Origin: Primula veris
Taxonomy: Eukaryota; Streptophyta; Magnoliopsida; Ericales; Primulaceae
Length of the DNA stretch: 64,000 bases
Direction: 5' to 3'
NCBI GenBank assembly: GCA_963682055.1
Contig: OY821748.1
Coordinates: 33,029,661 to 33,093,660 of the forward strand
In this document: piece by piece, positions 22,109-39,230 of the stretch
Numbering within the stretch: position 1 is the stretch's first letter
Layout: each line of letters opens with the position of its first letter
Notes under the pieces: model-generated
Seen by the model: only the letters and a program-made list of their open reading frames with translations
Database searches by the model: none
What the model was told of the DNA's origin: nothing
Made by a program: the position numbers and the translations under genes

Positions 22109-24056
22109 TTCTGGAATAAAACAAGTTTAGAGAGCACTGAGTAACTTAATCCACTTTTGTGTCCTTGAACATTAGTAGGTCAACCATTTCTAACCCAAAC
22201 TAAATAATTTTTATTTAATTTACATCTATAAGAGGGCAATACACATAATCTTGAAAATGATCACACCGATTACAAGTAATTCATTTTTCATGCACACTAG
22301 ATTTTAGGAAACGATTATATCATTCGTCTTTTTTATGCAAGTTATGTCTACGTGAATAGCTAGATTGACTATTTTCAAGAGTTAGGTCGGCCTATGCACC
22401 TTAAATTTATATGAACTAAAGTCATTTACTAATTTATTGTTGAACCAATTAATCTACAATTATACGTAATTGTATATTATGTTTTGATGATAAAATTGGA
22501 AATTTTAAATATACATCAAGTGTGTTGTACTTATAATTAATCTAGTTTATTTCCCATCAATACATGTTCATAATCGATATATATGAAGTATACATTATTA
22601 GGGAAAATCTACAAAATGACTAAAAAGAAATAACGAGAAAAGACTAAAGCTACATTTGATGAAAGTGGTACATCATGGTTTCAACCTGTTCAAATATATT
22701 TAACATGTTAAAATGATTAACCGGCTGAAAGAAAGTTACCTAGTTGAAGTATGGTATTTTTGGAAATTCCGGAACAACATGGACTCACTTTTTGAAGTTA
22801 TGTAAATGATTAAAAAAAAACTTCTAAAAATACAATGGACCGTTGGGATAATATTATATAACACTTAATCTTGATATCAGAATATTGTAATCACTTAAAA
22901 CGACATTAAAACCAAAGATATTTTCTCTACAAAGTGCCAACCCGACAAGCTGAATTGTGAGACATTAGCAAGTGAGTATATCGCAACGGCTATAACTCAC
23001 TCATATATTTATGGATTTGAGTTATTCGAATTGGAGAAGATTCTACCAACGACGTACTACATATCTCAAAAATAATAAAACTAAAATAACGAAGTAATTA
23101 GGAGATATACAAGCATCAATATGTCAACTCAATCAACTAATTCGGAAAATTAGAGCATCAAGGTTTTTAATGCCTTTGGAAAACGATCAATACAAATGAT
23201 TCTAATGTGTTTAAAAGTTCAAACATGTTCACAAACATACCTAATATATGCACACACTTTTCATTAACATTAAGACAGATAATATCACGAAGATATTATA
23301 CATAGAATATGCCAATTCAACATGCTGTCAAAAAATAAGCAATCATCACTTATTGCTTAGATTCTCTACCCAACGACTTTGCCCTACCCTACCTTGACAC
23401 TGTAAATAGTTCCTAAACCTAAAAATAAACTTACTCGCATCCTCTCTCATATATCAAATAAGTAAATATAAACAAAAAAAAATTATATAAGTAGATTATA
23501 ATAAATTTACTTTTTTAGTTTTATTAAATTTAAATTTTTTTTCATCTTATTTATAAAAACATATTTAACATATCTAGCGGTACAAAAAGTTAAAGAAGTG
23601 TACTGTAGTTGTAATGAATTGGTCAAAAAAAATCAAGGGTACTCCAAAAGTCTTACCGGTTCAGTACACATACCATACCGGCCCGTACCCATGACCAGTT
23701 TTTTTTTCTCCCTGATATTCGTGCTTAATGCATCAAATAATATTACTATGGTTGCTAATATATATACGAAAAGTAAGCATCACAATCTCACTAAGACAAA
23801 CATAGTAGTAGTAGTACTTTATGGCAGAATGAAGTTGGGTGTAAAGTTAACTTGACAAAATCATTAAAGATAACTTCACCAAACTTTACCTTTACAAACC
23901 AAACGTTGCTCAACGGATATTTACCCGGTCACAATATTCAAATCTTCAAATAAGAAAGCAAAAGAGATTAAAGTTGTGAAAACCCCACCACCTTTACCAT
24001 TTATTATTCTATATATGTAACATATTACGGTAATTGATGAGTACCTCTTCAAGACA
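22109..24056. other. Intergenic DNA upstream of the MGSC gene
   Basis: AT-rich, without a recognised gene or mobile element. A TATA-like string CTATATATG lies at 24010-24018, about 40 bp before the start codon at 24057, and could serve that gene with a very short leader. Confidence 0.45.
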
Positions 24057-24857
24057 ATGGGGTCTTGCATTAGCAGATACAGCCGCAAGAGAAAGCGGCA
24101 AGATCAACAGACCCCTAATTTAGTTCAAGACAAGTTAGTAATAGCTGAAGCGCCAATTTCTCTCTCCTCAACCAAACAACTCCTCTCACTACCCCAATCT
24201 CCGACCTCTGCCTCCTCCTCCAGCTCTTCCTTCTCTTGCACCAATGACCACCCTCAAACCACCTCGTACTCTTCATCCTCTTCATCCTTGTACTCAATCT
24301 CAAAGGAAAGGTCATTCTCTAACGACTTCTTGAAATCTTGTGTAAAACAGAATCCTCACATAATCCACAAACAGATGATATCGAGTTCCGGTTCAACTCC
24401 GAACAAGAGAGCTCGTGCAAGTGTTAAACCGGATTTTACAATCTCACCGCAAAAGAACTTTAGAAGAGAGATTGAGTGGCAGAGTTCCCCTCATTTTCAC
24501 ACTAGAAGTGTCCTAAGGTCGCCCTCTCCTTGTGGAAGATTTTCAAGTACTCCTGCGAAAAGTTTATCCAAGCCATCTTTAATAAGCAACTCGGTTGTAG
24601 CGGACCCTAAGGGCTCGTTTGTGAAGAAAGGGAATATAAAGTTAAGGCCATCAAGTCCCCGGCACAATTTATCTAGAGGTGGCCCTTACTTGAGGACAAG
24701 AGATAGATTGACTTGTAATAGGTCTGTCTCTAAGATTCAGGAATTTTTTAATGTTGAAACGGTGTTGGCTTGTAAACAAGATCAAGAAGGTAGTAACATC
24801 GCAATGGAGGATATTGAAAATCCGCTCATTGCCTTGGATTGTTTCATATTCCTTTGA
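24057..24857 (+). CDS. Ser-rich protein with N-terminal MGSC lipidation motif
   Basis: A single exon of 266 codons. The N terminus is MGSCISRYSRKRKRQ: Gly2 with Ser3 and Cys4 fits plant N-myristoylation plus palmitoylation, and the following basic cluster would help hold it at a membrane. Residues 35-85 are strongly Ser-rich (runs of Ser) and low-complexity. A central basic Ser/Pro region follows (KRARASVKPDF, SVLRSPSPCGRFS, RPSSPRHN), with many potential phosphosites. The C-terminal tail, NPLIALDCFIFL, is short and hydrophobic and resembles the conserved end of a family of uncharacterised plant proteins. No enzyme domain is seen. The function is unknown; a membrane-associated regulatory or scaffold role is only a guess. 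The last 36 codons lie inside a four-copy tandem repeat. Confidence 0.82.
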   Translation: MGSCISRYSRKRKRQDQQTPNLVQDKLVIAEAPISLSSTKQLLSLPQSPTSASSSSSSFSCTNDHPQTTSYSSSSSSLYSISKERSFSNDFLKSCVKQNPHIIHKQMISSSGSTPNKRARASVKPDFTISPQKNFRREIEWQSSPHFHTRSVLRSPSPCGRFSSTPAKSLSKPSLISNSVVADPKGSFVKKGNIKLRPSSPRHNLSRGGPYLRTRDRLTCNRSVSKIQEFFNVETVLACKQDQEGSNIAMEDIENPLIALDCFIFL

Positions 24858-25395
24858 TGTTTAGATTTTGTTAAACTCATATTACCTTCTTGTGGTTTCT
24901 ATAGTTTTTAATGTTGAAACGGTGTTGGCTTGTAAACAAGATCAAGAAGGTAGTAACATCGATCGCAATGGAGGATATTGAAAATCCGCTCATTGCCTTG
25001 GATTGTTTCATATTCCTTTGATGTTTAGATTTTGTTAAACTCATATTACCTTCTTGTGGTTTCTATAGTTTTTAATGTTGAAACGGTGTTGGCTTGTAAA
25101 CAAGATCAAGAAGGTAGTAACATCGATCGCAATGGAGGATATTGAAAATCCGCTCATTGCCTTGGATTGTTTCATATTCCTTTGATGTTAGATTTTGTTA
25201 AACTCATATTACCTTCTTGTGGTTTCTATAATTTTTAATATTGAAACGGTGTTGACTTGTAAACAAGATCAAGAAGCTAGTAACATCGCAATGGAGGATA
25301 TTGAAAATCCGCTCATTGCCTTGGATTGTTTCATATTCCTTTGATGTTAGATTTTGTTTAACTCATATTACGTACCTTCTTGTGGATTCTATAGA
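24744..25395 (+). repeat. Four tandem copies of the MGSC gene's 3' end
   Basis: A unit of about 160-164 bp starts at ATGTTGAAACGG (24751) and restarts at 24911, 25075 and 25238 (the last as ATATTGAAACGG). It covers the final 36 codons, the stop and about 50 bp of 3' flank. Copies 2 and 3 contain a 4-bp ATCG insertion (ATCGATCGCAATGG) absent from copies 1 and 4. Divergence is low, with slightly more change in copy 4. The copies lie downstream of the functional stop and could be transcribed as 3' untranslated sequence. Confidence 0.93.
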
Positions 25396-26245
25396 TTAAA
25401 TTGCTTGGTTATTTTTAATGTACTACAAGTTTTAACTAATCTTTTGAACCTAGTAAATTATCATTTTAATGAGAATCAAGATACTGTTATTTGGCTAGCT
25501 AAAGATAGGGGTTTTACTGTGAGTTCGGCATGGAATGAAATTAGGTTGAAATCAAATATTGTTCCTTGGTTTAAATTAGTATGGGAAAGACCTATAATTT
25601 TAAAATGCATATTTATTATGTGAATGAGAATTAAAAAAAGATTAAGAACAAAAAATTAGCTGTTTAGAATTGGTGTGACTCGGTATGATGTTTGTCTTTC
25701 ATGTCATCAAGGGGTGGAAACCTTAAATCACCTCTTTTTCGAGTACCATTTTTCATACGTGGTAATTACTCATACTCTCTTTAATTTTCAGTATTTAGCA
25801 TCAAACAGTTCATGGCAACAATGGGTGAAATTGAAAAATCTAATTTTCTCATTTATTATTTACAAGATCTGGAATGAAAGAAATCGAAGATATCATAAGA
25901 ATATTGAAACATTGCTTGAGATTATTGCCTCGAATGCTTTGTCTATGGCCAATTCTATAAGGTGATTGGAAACGTGAGGGGTTGATCTAGATCATGACTT
26001 GCTATTAACGGTGATTTTGGTGATCTAATGAGTTAGGGTTTGGTAATAGGTAGAAAATTGGGAGAGTTTCTCTCTATGAGTTTATTAAGTCGGGAGTGAA
26101 GGGACAAGTTTTGATATTTTCCTTTTTATTTGCTGTATTTATGTTAATGGATTGATTAGTCATTTCCATTTTTTTCGGTGACTATTGATGTAAATAATTC
26201 TTTGGCAATACAATTTAACTTTTGGGGCAAAAAAGAAAAATAAAA
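25396..26245 (+). pseudogene. LINE relic with RT zinc-binding domain
   Basis: 25420-25620 translates to VIWLAKDRGFTVSSAWNEIR and LVWERPIILKCIF. 25675-25965 gives DVCLSCHQGVETLNHLFFEY and IWNERNRRYHKN. This is the zf-RVT pattern (C..C....ET..HLF..C) found downstream of the reverse transcriptase in plant LINEs; the last Cys is Tyr here. A stop at 25621-25623 divides the two parts. The element ends with a T-rich 3' region and a loose A-rich tail near 26225-26245. The 5' truncation lies at the end of the tandem repeats. Confidence 0.8.
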
Positions 26246-27139
26246 GATCAGATACAGATTCTGTGGAATGTTAGCAACTGCCAAGTCCCTAGTTGTATGT
26301 CTGAGAAGGGCTAGGGGCATGGGCGGCACCCCCTATATGATTAGTGGTTGTCGCGGCAGCCTCATAATTTCGAAAAATAATTTTTTTTATTAATATTTTT
26401 CATAATAATTTATATATACAGTATTCTGGCAAGTTATTAAATATTTTGTTTGGCAACACATTCCAAAATTATATATTGTTAGTGAAATAACATAACATAA
26501 TTTTGTATGTGTTGATAATATATAAGTAATATATAAGTAATACTTAAAAAATTAACATATGCAAGTGATTATAAAAGACATTTTACACTAACTTATCATG
26601 TTGACACGCAACACACAACTTTAAAAAAATTAAACAAAAATAATAATTAGAGTAGTGGTGAGTGCAAACAAAATTTATAAAAGAATTTTTGTTAGTTTGT
26701 ATTTTAATTGAAGTGAATATACTGAAATTATGTAATACATATTTAATTGTTCGTATATATCTATTATTTAATATACGTTTAATTTTTTCAAGTTTTTTTG
26801 TAATATTTTTTTACCTTCGTGTCTTAATTTTTTTACTTGTTATAACTTGATTTATTAAATTTAACTTTTATATCTTTTGTTTTTCTATTTTATTTATTTT
26901 TTCGTCAATTTTGAAATGCTAAAACTTTCGACACGTGACTGCATGTGGCATTACGGTTGTGGGTTTTTTTTGGAGTTTGAAAAGAAAATCGAAATTGGGC
27001 GAAAAGAAAAAAAATAGAAATCAAATAAATTTTAATCAAGAAACCAAGGTAAAACAAATAAGAAAAGAGGGTAAAAAATATACAAAATTCCGTTTTTTGT
27101 GGTTTTATACTTTGAAAAATATTATGCGTTTTTATTAAT
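26246..27139. other. AT-rich DNA between two LINE fragments
   Basis: Contains GGGCATGGGCGGCACCCCC at 26317-26335, which resembles one end of a plant MITE, but no partner end was found. The rest is T- and A-rich with no supported gene. Confidence 0.4.
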
Positions 27140-27365
27140 TTTGACAACTCTACGCATTTAGTTCTGGTTTCCGTGGCTAGGGTTTTGGCCATGGATATTT
27201 GGGGGAGATTTCTCTCTCTAAGTTGTCTGAAGGAGATGATGAAGTGGGATGATCCAGTTGTTTTCTTTATTGTCTTACATGTGTAAATAGATTTATTTAT
27301 CATTTCCATTATTTATGGGACTCTTGATTTAAATACCTATTTGGCAATATAATTTAAAAAAAGAA
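27140..27365 (+). pseudogene. LINE 3'-end fragment, second copy
   Basis: The segment resembles the last 200 bp of the LINE at 25396-26245. Shared strings include GGGAGA(G)TTTCTCTCT, TGTAAATAGATT / GATTAGTCATTTCCATT, GATTTAAATA / GATGTAAATA and TTTGGCAATA(C/T)AATTTAA. It ends in an A-rich run. It is a severely 5'-truncated insertion of the same or a related family. Confidence 0.6.
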
Positions 27366-27530
27366 GTCATTTTGCACAATATACTCTCCAAATTCTGAAA
27401 AGAGGAACAAAGATCGTATAACCTATTCAACTTGGTGAATACAACCAAAAGTGCGAATTTCCGACAAGAGAAAAGAGAAAAACAACAAACTTTTTATTGT
27501 GTACAAGGAAATTCCTTTGTTTTAAACAGT

Positions 27531-33219
<5,689 letters not shown>

Positions 33220-33679
33220 TTTACCACAAATACTAACACATATATATATCTATATATATATATATATCTATATATCTATGTCTATGTCTATATGATAGTA
33301 AAAATGCAAATAAACCCCTCAATAACTATTCTTTCTTTCATTTAACCACATAAACTATCTAAGTTTTCTAATGTTTTTTTTTTCCTTGGTTTTGATTTAG
33401 CTTTTAGCTAATCTTTGTGTTTTGATTGTAAGATACTTTCTTTTCTTTTTATCACCTTAATATAAATCTGGGTTAGCTCCCGCTTTCTGTATATACACTT
33501 ACTTATCGGAATTTATTTTTGAAATTAACCCCTCAATGACATCTTTAAAATGATATATTTTTATGTTCGATGGTCTGTTTTAGTTGGTTTTTCATTTATT
33601 ATAATTAATTATTTGATATCTATGCATGTAAATGACACAAACAAATTATTTTTTCTCTCTAAAATAAATTTTTTATATA
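33220..33679 (-). promoter_or_regulatory. Upstream region of the ALDH3 gene
   Basis: Immediately upstream of the start codon (33239-33292, plus coordinates) is a TATATATC/TATGTC repeat tract that could contain the TATA element or leader. No discrete cis element can be assigned with confidence. The Stowaway-like MITE starts about 460 bp upstream of the ATG. Confidence 0.35.
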
Positions 33680-33911
33680 CTATCTCCGTCCCAAATTAAA
33701 AGGAACAATGAAAATATGTGCAATTTTATAACGCAAAATTGGTGCACTTTAAATGTCGAAATTATAAATTTAAAATTTATTCATATAATTTAACATGTTA
33801 ACTATGTGGCTAACTTTTAAAATTTACAATTCTGACATAAATAACACAAAATTTGCAATGTAAAATTGCACGTATATCCTTATTTTTCCTTATAAATTGG
33901 GACTGGGAGAG
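33680..33911. mobile_element. Stowaway-like MITE (Tc1/mariner type)
   Basis: The ends are CTATCTCCGTCCCAAATT on the left and, reading the complement, CTCTCCCAGTCCCAATTT on the right. This is the CTCCCTCCGTCCCA-type terminus of Stowaway elements. A TA duplication flanks it at 33678-33679 and 33912-33913. The length is 232 bp and there is no coding capacity. It lies in the ALDH3 upstream region. Confidence 0.85.
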
Positions 33912-34660
33912 TAAAATCAATTCGGATGACTTTTTTATGATAATTATCATCTTACTTTGTGTGCAATGAAAAAATACATATATCAAATAAATAATTATGA
34001 AAAAGGAACAGATGAATAAAAAAAAGTGATGGCATATTTTGATGTGTTTGTGGGTTAATTGCAAAAGTTAGATAGTTTATGGGTATTGATTGAACGAATT
34101 AATAGTTTAAACATTTTATTATGGTTTTATGATGGAGTATTATAATAGTACGTCTGTGATTCCTTGTGGAACCCATCCATCCATGATTACGATTACAACT
34201 AAATGATGTTGGAGTTTTCGTAAGTGGTACGATAAGTAGGGTCATATTTTCTAAATTGTCTTTTAGTTCCAACTATTTATTTAAGCATCTCCATTTGTGA
34301 CACAATAAGCTAAAATTAACGTTTTAAATGTCCTATGTATACATGTGAATTCTATCATAACTTCAACAATACATATTTTAGTTTCAACTATAAAACTTGT
34401 TTTATTTTATCTATTCTAACATATTTTATTTTTATAATGTAACTGATACTATATGGTTTGGAGTACAATAATAAAATAACAATGAAAGTAGATTAGAAAT
34501 TTGCCAAAATGAATGTACCTTTATCCATATATGGTTGATAACTCCTTAGCAAGTTTTTTTTAACTTTTGCAACACTTAAATGCACCCCCTCACTATAGTT
34601 ATGAGACTAAAGAAAAGTTATAATTGACAATCTAAATGATCTAAACTATTATGAAGTCGG

Positions 34661-34665
<5 letters not shown>
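33912..34665. other. AT-rich intergenic DNA
   Basis: No gene seen. 34138-34200 resembles 36130-36175 (AATAGTACGT(C/T)TGT followed by CTTGTGG and CCATGATTACG), a hint of an old duplication. Confidence 0.4.

Positions 34666-34707
<42 letters not shown>
34666..34707. repeat. (TA)n microsatellite
   Basis: About 21 TA units with no interruption, in intergenic DNA. Confidence 0.97.
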
Positions 34708-34708
<1 letters not shown>

Positions 34709-34769
34709 TTTTATGTTTTTATAGCATAGTTTAGATTAAATCCTATCAAAAAAACTACAGTTGGTATTC

Positions 34770-35075
34770 TTAGCCGGTTTTGTAATTTATGAAATTAAAA
34801 TAATTCAATGGCCTAAATTTATGCGTGAGTTTTGTAATTTTATTTTTATATAATTTTAATATATAAAATAAGATATATTAAATTTAGGATAGTCTTAATT
34901 AGGTTTATATAATTTTGTTTGGATTTTTATTATGTTGTAAAGTTAGTTTTTAATTTACAAAATCATAATTTATATTTTATATATTAAAATTATATAAAAA
35001 GAAAGTTACAAAACTAACGCATAAATCTATACAATTAAATTGTTTTAATTTCATCCGTTAGATGAAACTCTGAAA
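34770..35075. mobile_element. Inverted-repeat element (MITE-like), family also at 37730-37830
   Basis: The left arm (34775-34870) and right arm (34965-35070) are inverted complements around GTTTTGTAA...TTATGCGT...AATATATAAAATA. The central string, with TTAATTAGGTTTATATAATTTTG, is echoed at 37745-37830. The outer boundaries and target duplication are not clear. Confidence 0.55.
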
Positions 35076-35669
35076 AATGTGAGTGCATTATGAACTATAG
35101 AGAATTTGAATCTTATAGTTATAGACCGACACTAAGATAAAAACTAAGAGCAAGTACATCACACTCGTCAAATGTGATAAATCTCTTTTAATAGAAATGA
35201 TTAAACAAAAAATGCTCTCACACCAAAATAAATTAATAATATTTTATTACAAACTCTTATATTTTTTATTCATTTACATTGTCATTTAAATTTTAACTGT
35301 ATTATTAATAAAATAATTATTATAGAGAGGTTACAAGATAATTTGAAATTTAACATAAAATATAAATGTATTTTCAAATTTAAAAATTATACTTTTGTTC
35401 ACAAATTTGAAAATTTTGATAGAATTATTGATACGGAGGTTCTAAAGTAGGATGCGGGGGCTTCAATAATTTTTTTTATTAGAGCTTCCCATAAAAAATT
35501 ATGAACCGTTAAATCTAGATTTAATAGTTCATATCTAATCACAACACCGCTCAAAACCCAACACAAAACAAACAAGCCTAAATTTGTGTGTTTTTGGACC
35601 GTTGGAACCAAAGGTCCAGATTTTTTTACGGAGGATCCAATAAAAAAATTATTTGAGGCCCCCTTTTCC

Positions 35670-35825
35670 GCAGAGGGGGAGCCAGACTATACTAAATGTA
35701 TAGTCTGGAAAACTCTCCTCTGTGGCACCATTGGATCAACAGAAGGGCCCACAGACTGTTTGATCCAATGGTGACACAGAGGTAGTTTTCCAGACTATAC
35801 ATTTAGTATAGTCTGGTACTCCCCT
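35670..35825. mobile_element. Palindromic MITE with nested hairpins
   Basis: The whole 156 bp folds as one hairpin with arms of about 75 bp centred near 35745. Each arm also contains its own 27-nt perfect palindrome (35682-35708 and 35790-35816): an 11-bp stem CCAGACTATAC with a 5-nt loop. Direct repeats CCCCCTTTTCC at 35659-35669 and 35826-35836 flank it and look like an 11-bp target duplication, within the Mutator-like range. There is no coding capacity. Confidence 0.72.
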
Positions 35826-35836
35826 CCCCCTTTTCC

Positions 35837-36341
35837 TCATGTGAAGTATGAATTGTAGATGCTATTTACTACTACATTGTTGAATCTTTCAAAAAAAAAA
35901 AAAAAAAAAATCATTGTCCTGCTTAGGCCTTATGGGGCCCATGATTACGTAGTGGAGTTTTCAGAAGTTGTAGTCAAACAAACAAACTAACCTTCTCTGT
36001 ATATCCATATTTATTCATTTTAAATGCTTAATATAGTACATTTAATTTACTGTTTTCAACGACTTTATGTGCTCAACTTAGTTATTAATAATTATGTTTA
36101 AAACAAATAATTCATGGACTTAATATTTTAATAGTACGTTTGTTATTTTCTTGTGGGACCCATGATTACGTAAACACGAGAAGTTATCAAAATTTATATA
36201 TACTCCAATAAAGTCTTCTAGTTTTGTTGTTTCTGATTTGATGGATTTTCTGTTATAAATGCTGTTATATACTAAATTATCTTTCTACTTTCATGTCTTT
36301 ACTCATTTGACTTCCAACTATCAAGTCGTTTGGAATATATA
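35837..36341. other. AT-rich intergenic DNA
   Basis: Contains a 20-base A run at 35891-35910 and two copies of CCATGATTACGTA (35939 and 36159), echoing 34180. No gene or element border seen. Confidence 0.4.
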
Positions 36342-36577
36342 TACTTTCATCTTTTCTTATTAATTGTACATTACCAAATTTCGTGTAATTTTAATCCGTC
36401 AATAACTTATATTAAAATTGTCGGAATGAAATTTTATAAAATTAATCATATAGTTTAAATATTAAATTATATGATTTAGTTTTGGAATTTTTTATTTCGA
36501 CAATTATGATACATGTTATAAGCCGATCAAAACTACACGTAATTTCGTAGAGGATAATTAATTTGGAACGGAAGAAG
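36342..36577. mobile_element. Second Stowaway-like MITE, diverged
   Basis: The complement of the right end reads CTTCTTCCGTTCCAAATTAA, a Stowaway-type terminus. The left end CTTTCATCTTTTCTTATTAA is a decayed match. TA flanks both sides (36340-36341 and 36578-36579). The inner arms TTTCGTGTAATTTTAATCCG and the complement of CGATCAAAACTACACGTAA are paired. The length, 236 bp, is close to the MITE at 33680-33911. Confidence 0.68.
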
Positions 36578-36579
36578 TA

Positions 36580-38440
36580 TATACTTGCCCATTTTTATAG
36601 CATAGTTTACAACCCCATTAGAAAACTATACTTTCATTCTCATACCATTCTCAATCTCACGGGATCCATTTTTGTTGTTTTAGCTAGTTTTTCTAAGGCA
36701 GTCTGTCTGTCTTAATAAAACTCAGCCGTCCACAGATACGGACTCAAGAGACGCTGGGGGTGGCCGTGACCACTCCGGAGATATATACATTGATGTCCAC
36801 CTAGTTAAATAAAAGAGTTACTTGTGTTTATGGTAAAATTTGACCATAAGTTAGTTGAAAATTAGCAGTTCAAATTATGTTTTTTTTTTTTCTAAAATTT
36901 TATGGTTTTTATTTTGAAATTACCAAATTTTTTAAATATCCATTGTATTTTCTCAAACAAAATTACATAAAAAAATTATTTTATTGTCTAATGTCATTTG
37001 TGTTTGACTTCGTATTTATTTTATACTATGTTGAACATGAAAAAAAAAAATTTGTATTAAACAATATTTTTTTTTATTCGATTTATTTTTACATCACGGT
37101 CCCGGAATAAAATGATTATAGTTGGCCCCCTATATTTAATCTAATGTTACAATGAAATGAATACACAGGTGCAACCAAAACATGTGATTAGTGCTCATCA
37201 TCTCTATCATTTTCATGTCTACGTCCATTTTCTCTATCCAACCCACACACACAAATCATTCCTAACAAAACCCATTATCAACAACTAAGCCTACCCACAT
37301 AACTTCATAATTTACACATGTTTATTTCTCAATTTGGACGACTTACGAATGGGGTTTGTTTTCATTAGATGGGTGTTCAAGTTTTACGGCGAATCGACTT
37401 AAATATGTACTACGGTCGCCCGACCTTGACAGGATTAGATCTCTGACCAATGTTTTCGGTTTCACTTTTTGAAAAACCCCAAATCTATGGACATGCGAGA
37501 CTCAGAGAAGTATGAGAGAGATGGGTTAAAAATATAGTAGTAGTGTTTTGGCTCATCTGTTAGTGTTTTTTTTTTTTTTTTTTTTTTTTCTTCGATTGGA
37601 CTAATGGTCAGTTGAAATTTATTAAGGCAGACTGTAGTAGAAAAAACTAAGGATTCAAAAATGTATCAATTCTCAACGGGGTCAACAAAACTCATTTACA
37701 TAAAAATGTGTCAAATGAATAAAAAAAAAAATTGATTAATATTTAAGTTTAGGGTAGGCCTTATTAAGGTTCTATATTTTTATTTGACTTTTTAGTGTGT
37801 TGTACAATTTATTTTTAATTTATCAAATAGTAATTTGTTGAAAATAGAAAAAATAAGTTAGTTATTGAAAAATAATGTAACGGTGGTTAAAATGATTGTA
37901 GCATAACAATCAAATAAGATAATTTTTCCAAATAAACACTCATGTCAACAGCATTAAATAAGGAACCTTTATAATACCGCATTTTAACTTATATATATCA
38001 TCAAAAGAATAAAACAGTGTATAAGAGTTATTGTGTGTGCACTTTCTCCCTAAAAGCTATTTGCACTAGTTTTAATAAGGTTTGGACCAATAAAGAAGAG
38101 CAGACATGAAAAGATGTTAAATGAGATCTTTTCCAATAATAGGATAGGGTGAGTTGTGGAAAAGTAAGATAACCACTATTGGAGTCTCGTTTAAGCTTTT
38201 AACTCATATTTTGAGGAACAATACTTTTTTTTTTTTTTTTGGTAAAATTGTATTTCAGCCTCTTTCTTTTTTTAAACCCCAAATTTTGCATGTTATTAAA
38301 TTTTCCTCATATTAAGTGAACAAAAACTTTCCTCATATTTTATTTATGATGTCTTTTGGCTTCTTTTTCCTACTTTATCTACCTACTTTTGTTAAGAAAG
38401 AGAGATAAATAATATAAACAAATAATTATAAAAGAATAAA
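36580..38440. other. Intergenic DNA, no gene recognised
   Basis: AT-rich with T runs (37569-37589 and about 38227-38240). 37730-37830 is a partial copy of the inverted-repeat element at 34770-35075. The short open frames here are phenylalanine/tyrosine-rich and arise from T-rich DNA. Confidence 0.5.
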
Positions 38441-38445
38441 GAATT

Positions 38446-38645
38446 TGTTGTAATACACTATTAGCTATGTATTTAGGGAGACAGAAGTAGAGAGAGAGAG
38501 GGGAACAGTATATTCTTATTAATGAATGAATGTGTGTTCAAGTACAAGACCCCTAGCCCTCTTTATATAGATAGAGGGGTAGGGTTAAAAGCCCATCTGG
38601 GCCCAATAAGTAAAAGCCCAATAAGAGTCCAATAATCTTACAACA
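38446..38645 (-). repeat. 3' LTR of copia E2
   Basis: This 200-bp terminal repeat begins TGTTGTAATACACTATTAGC and ends CTTACAACA. It is identical to 45707-45906. Confidence 0.96.
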
Positions 38646-39230
38646 CTCCCTCTTTGGACGTCTTGAATTCTTCATCTTCATGCAGTCGATCTGAGTCGAG
38701 TTCATTCGCAGTGCTAAACACATAAAAACCTTAGGGCCGGAAAACCCAGTGTGGGACAAAACCGGTACCTAGGAGAAATTGTGTAGCCGAATGATATAAG
38801 CCGAAATATCATATAAGTAACTAACCACAAAACAGTGTGCCTCATCAAAACCTTGCCAGAGCAAACCCAATGGGAAAAACTCTGATCGAAGGAAAAAGAG
38901 TGCAACGGTGGTAGTAATAGGGGATCAACCACCAAACAGGTGCCTCATCAAAACCTTGCCAGAGTAAAACCCAGTGGGAAAAAACTCTGGTCGAAGGACA
39001 AAATAGTACACAGTGGTAAGAAGTATACGACAGGATACTCCCCCTGATTTCGGCAATCCTTAGTGAGGTATAACATGGAACGTGTCTCGCTAAAAACCTT
39101 GTCAAGGAAAACCCAGTGGGAAAAACCTTGTACTAAGGACAAAAAGAGTACACATGCATACAACAGGATGCTCCCCCTCACTTGCACACGACAGGGTGCG
39201 AGGATTTCGACTCCGACATAAAATGTCGCT
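38646..39230 (-). other. E2 3' non-coding region with reiterated motif
   Basis: Between the pol stop and the 3' LTR a motif recurs at least four times (near 38750, 38870, 38970 and 39110). On the element strand it reads TTTTTCCCACTGGGTTTT or similar, followed by CC and AAGGTTTT. The purine tract next to the LTR is the likely plus-strand primer. The same motif is found in E1 and, decayed, in E3 (53880-54490). Confidence 0.75.

Noticed and set aside
26317..26335. GGGCATGGGCGGCACC string as a MITE end
   Set aside because: It resembles the hAT MITE end at 58857 loosely, but no inverted partner or target duplication was found.
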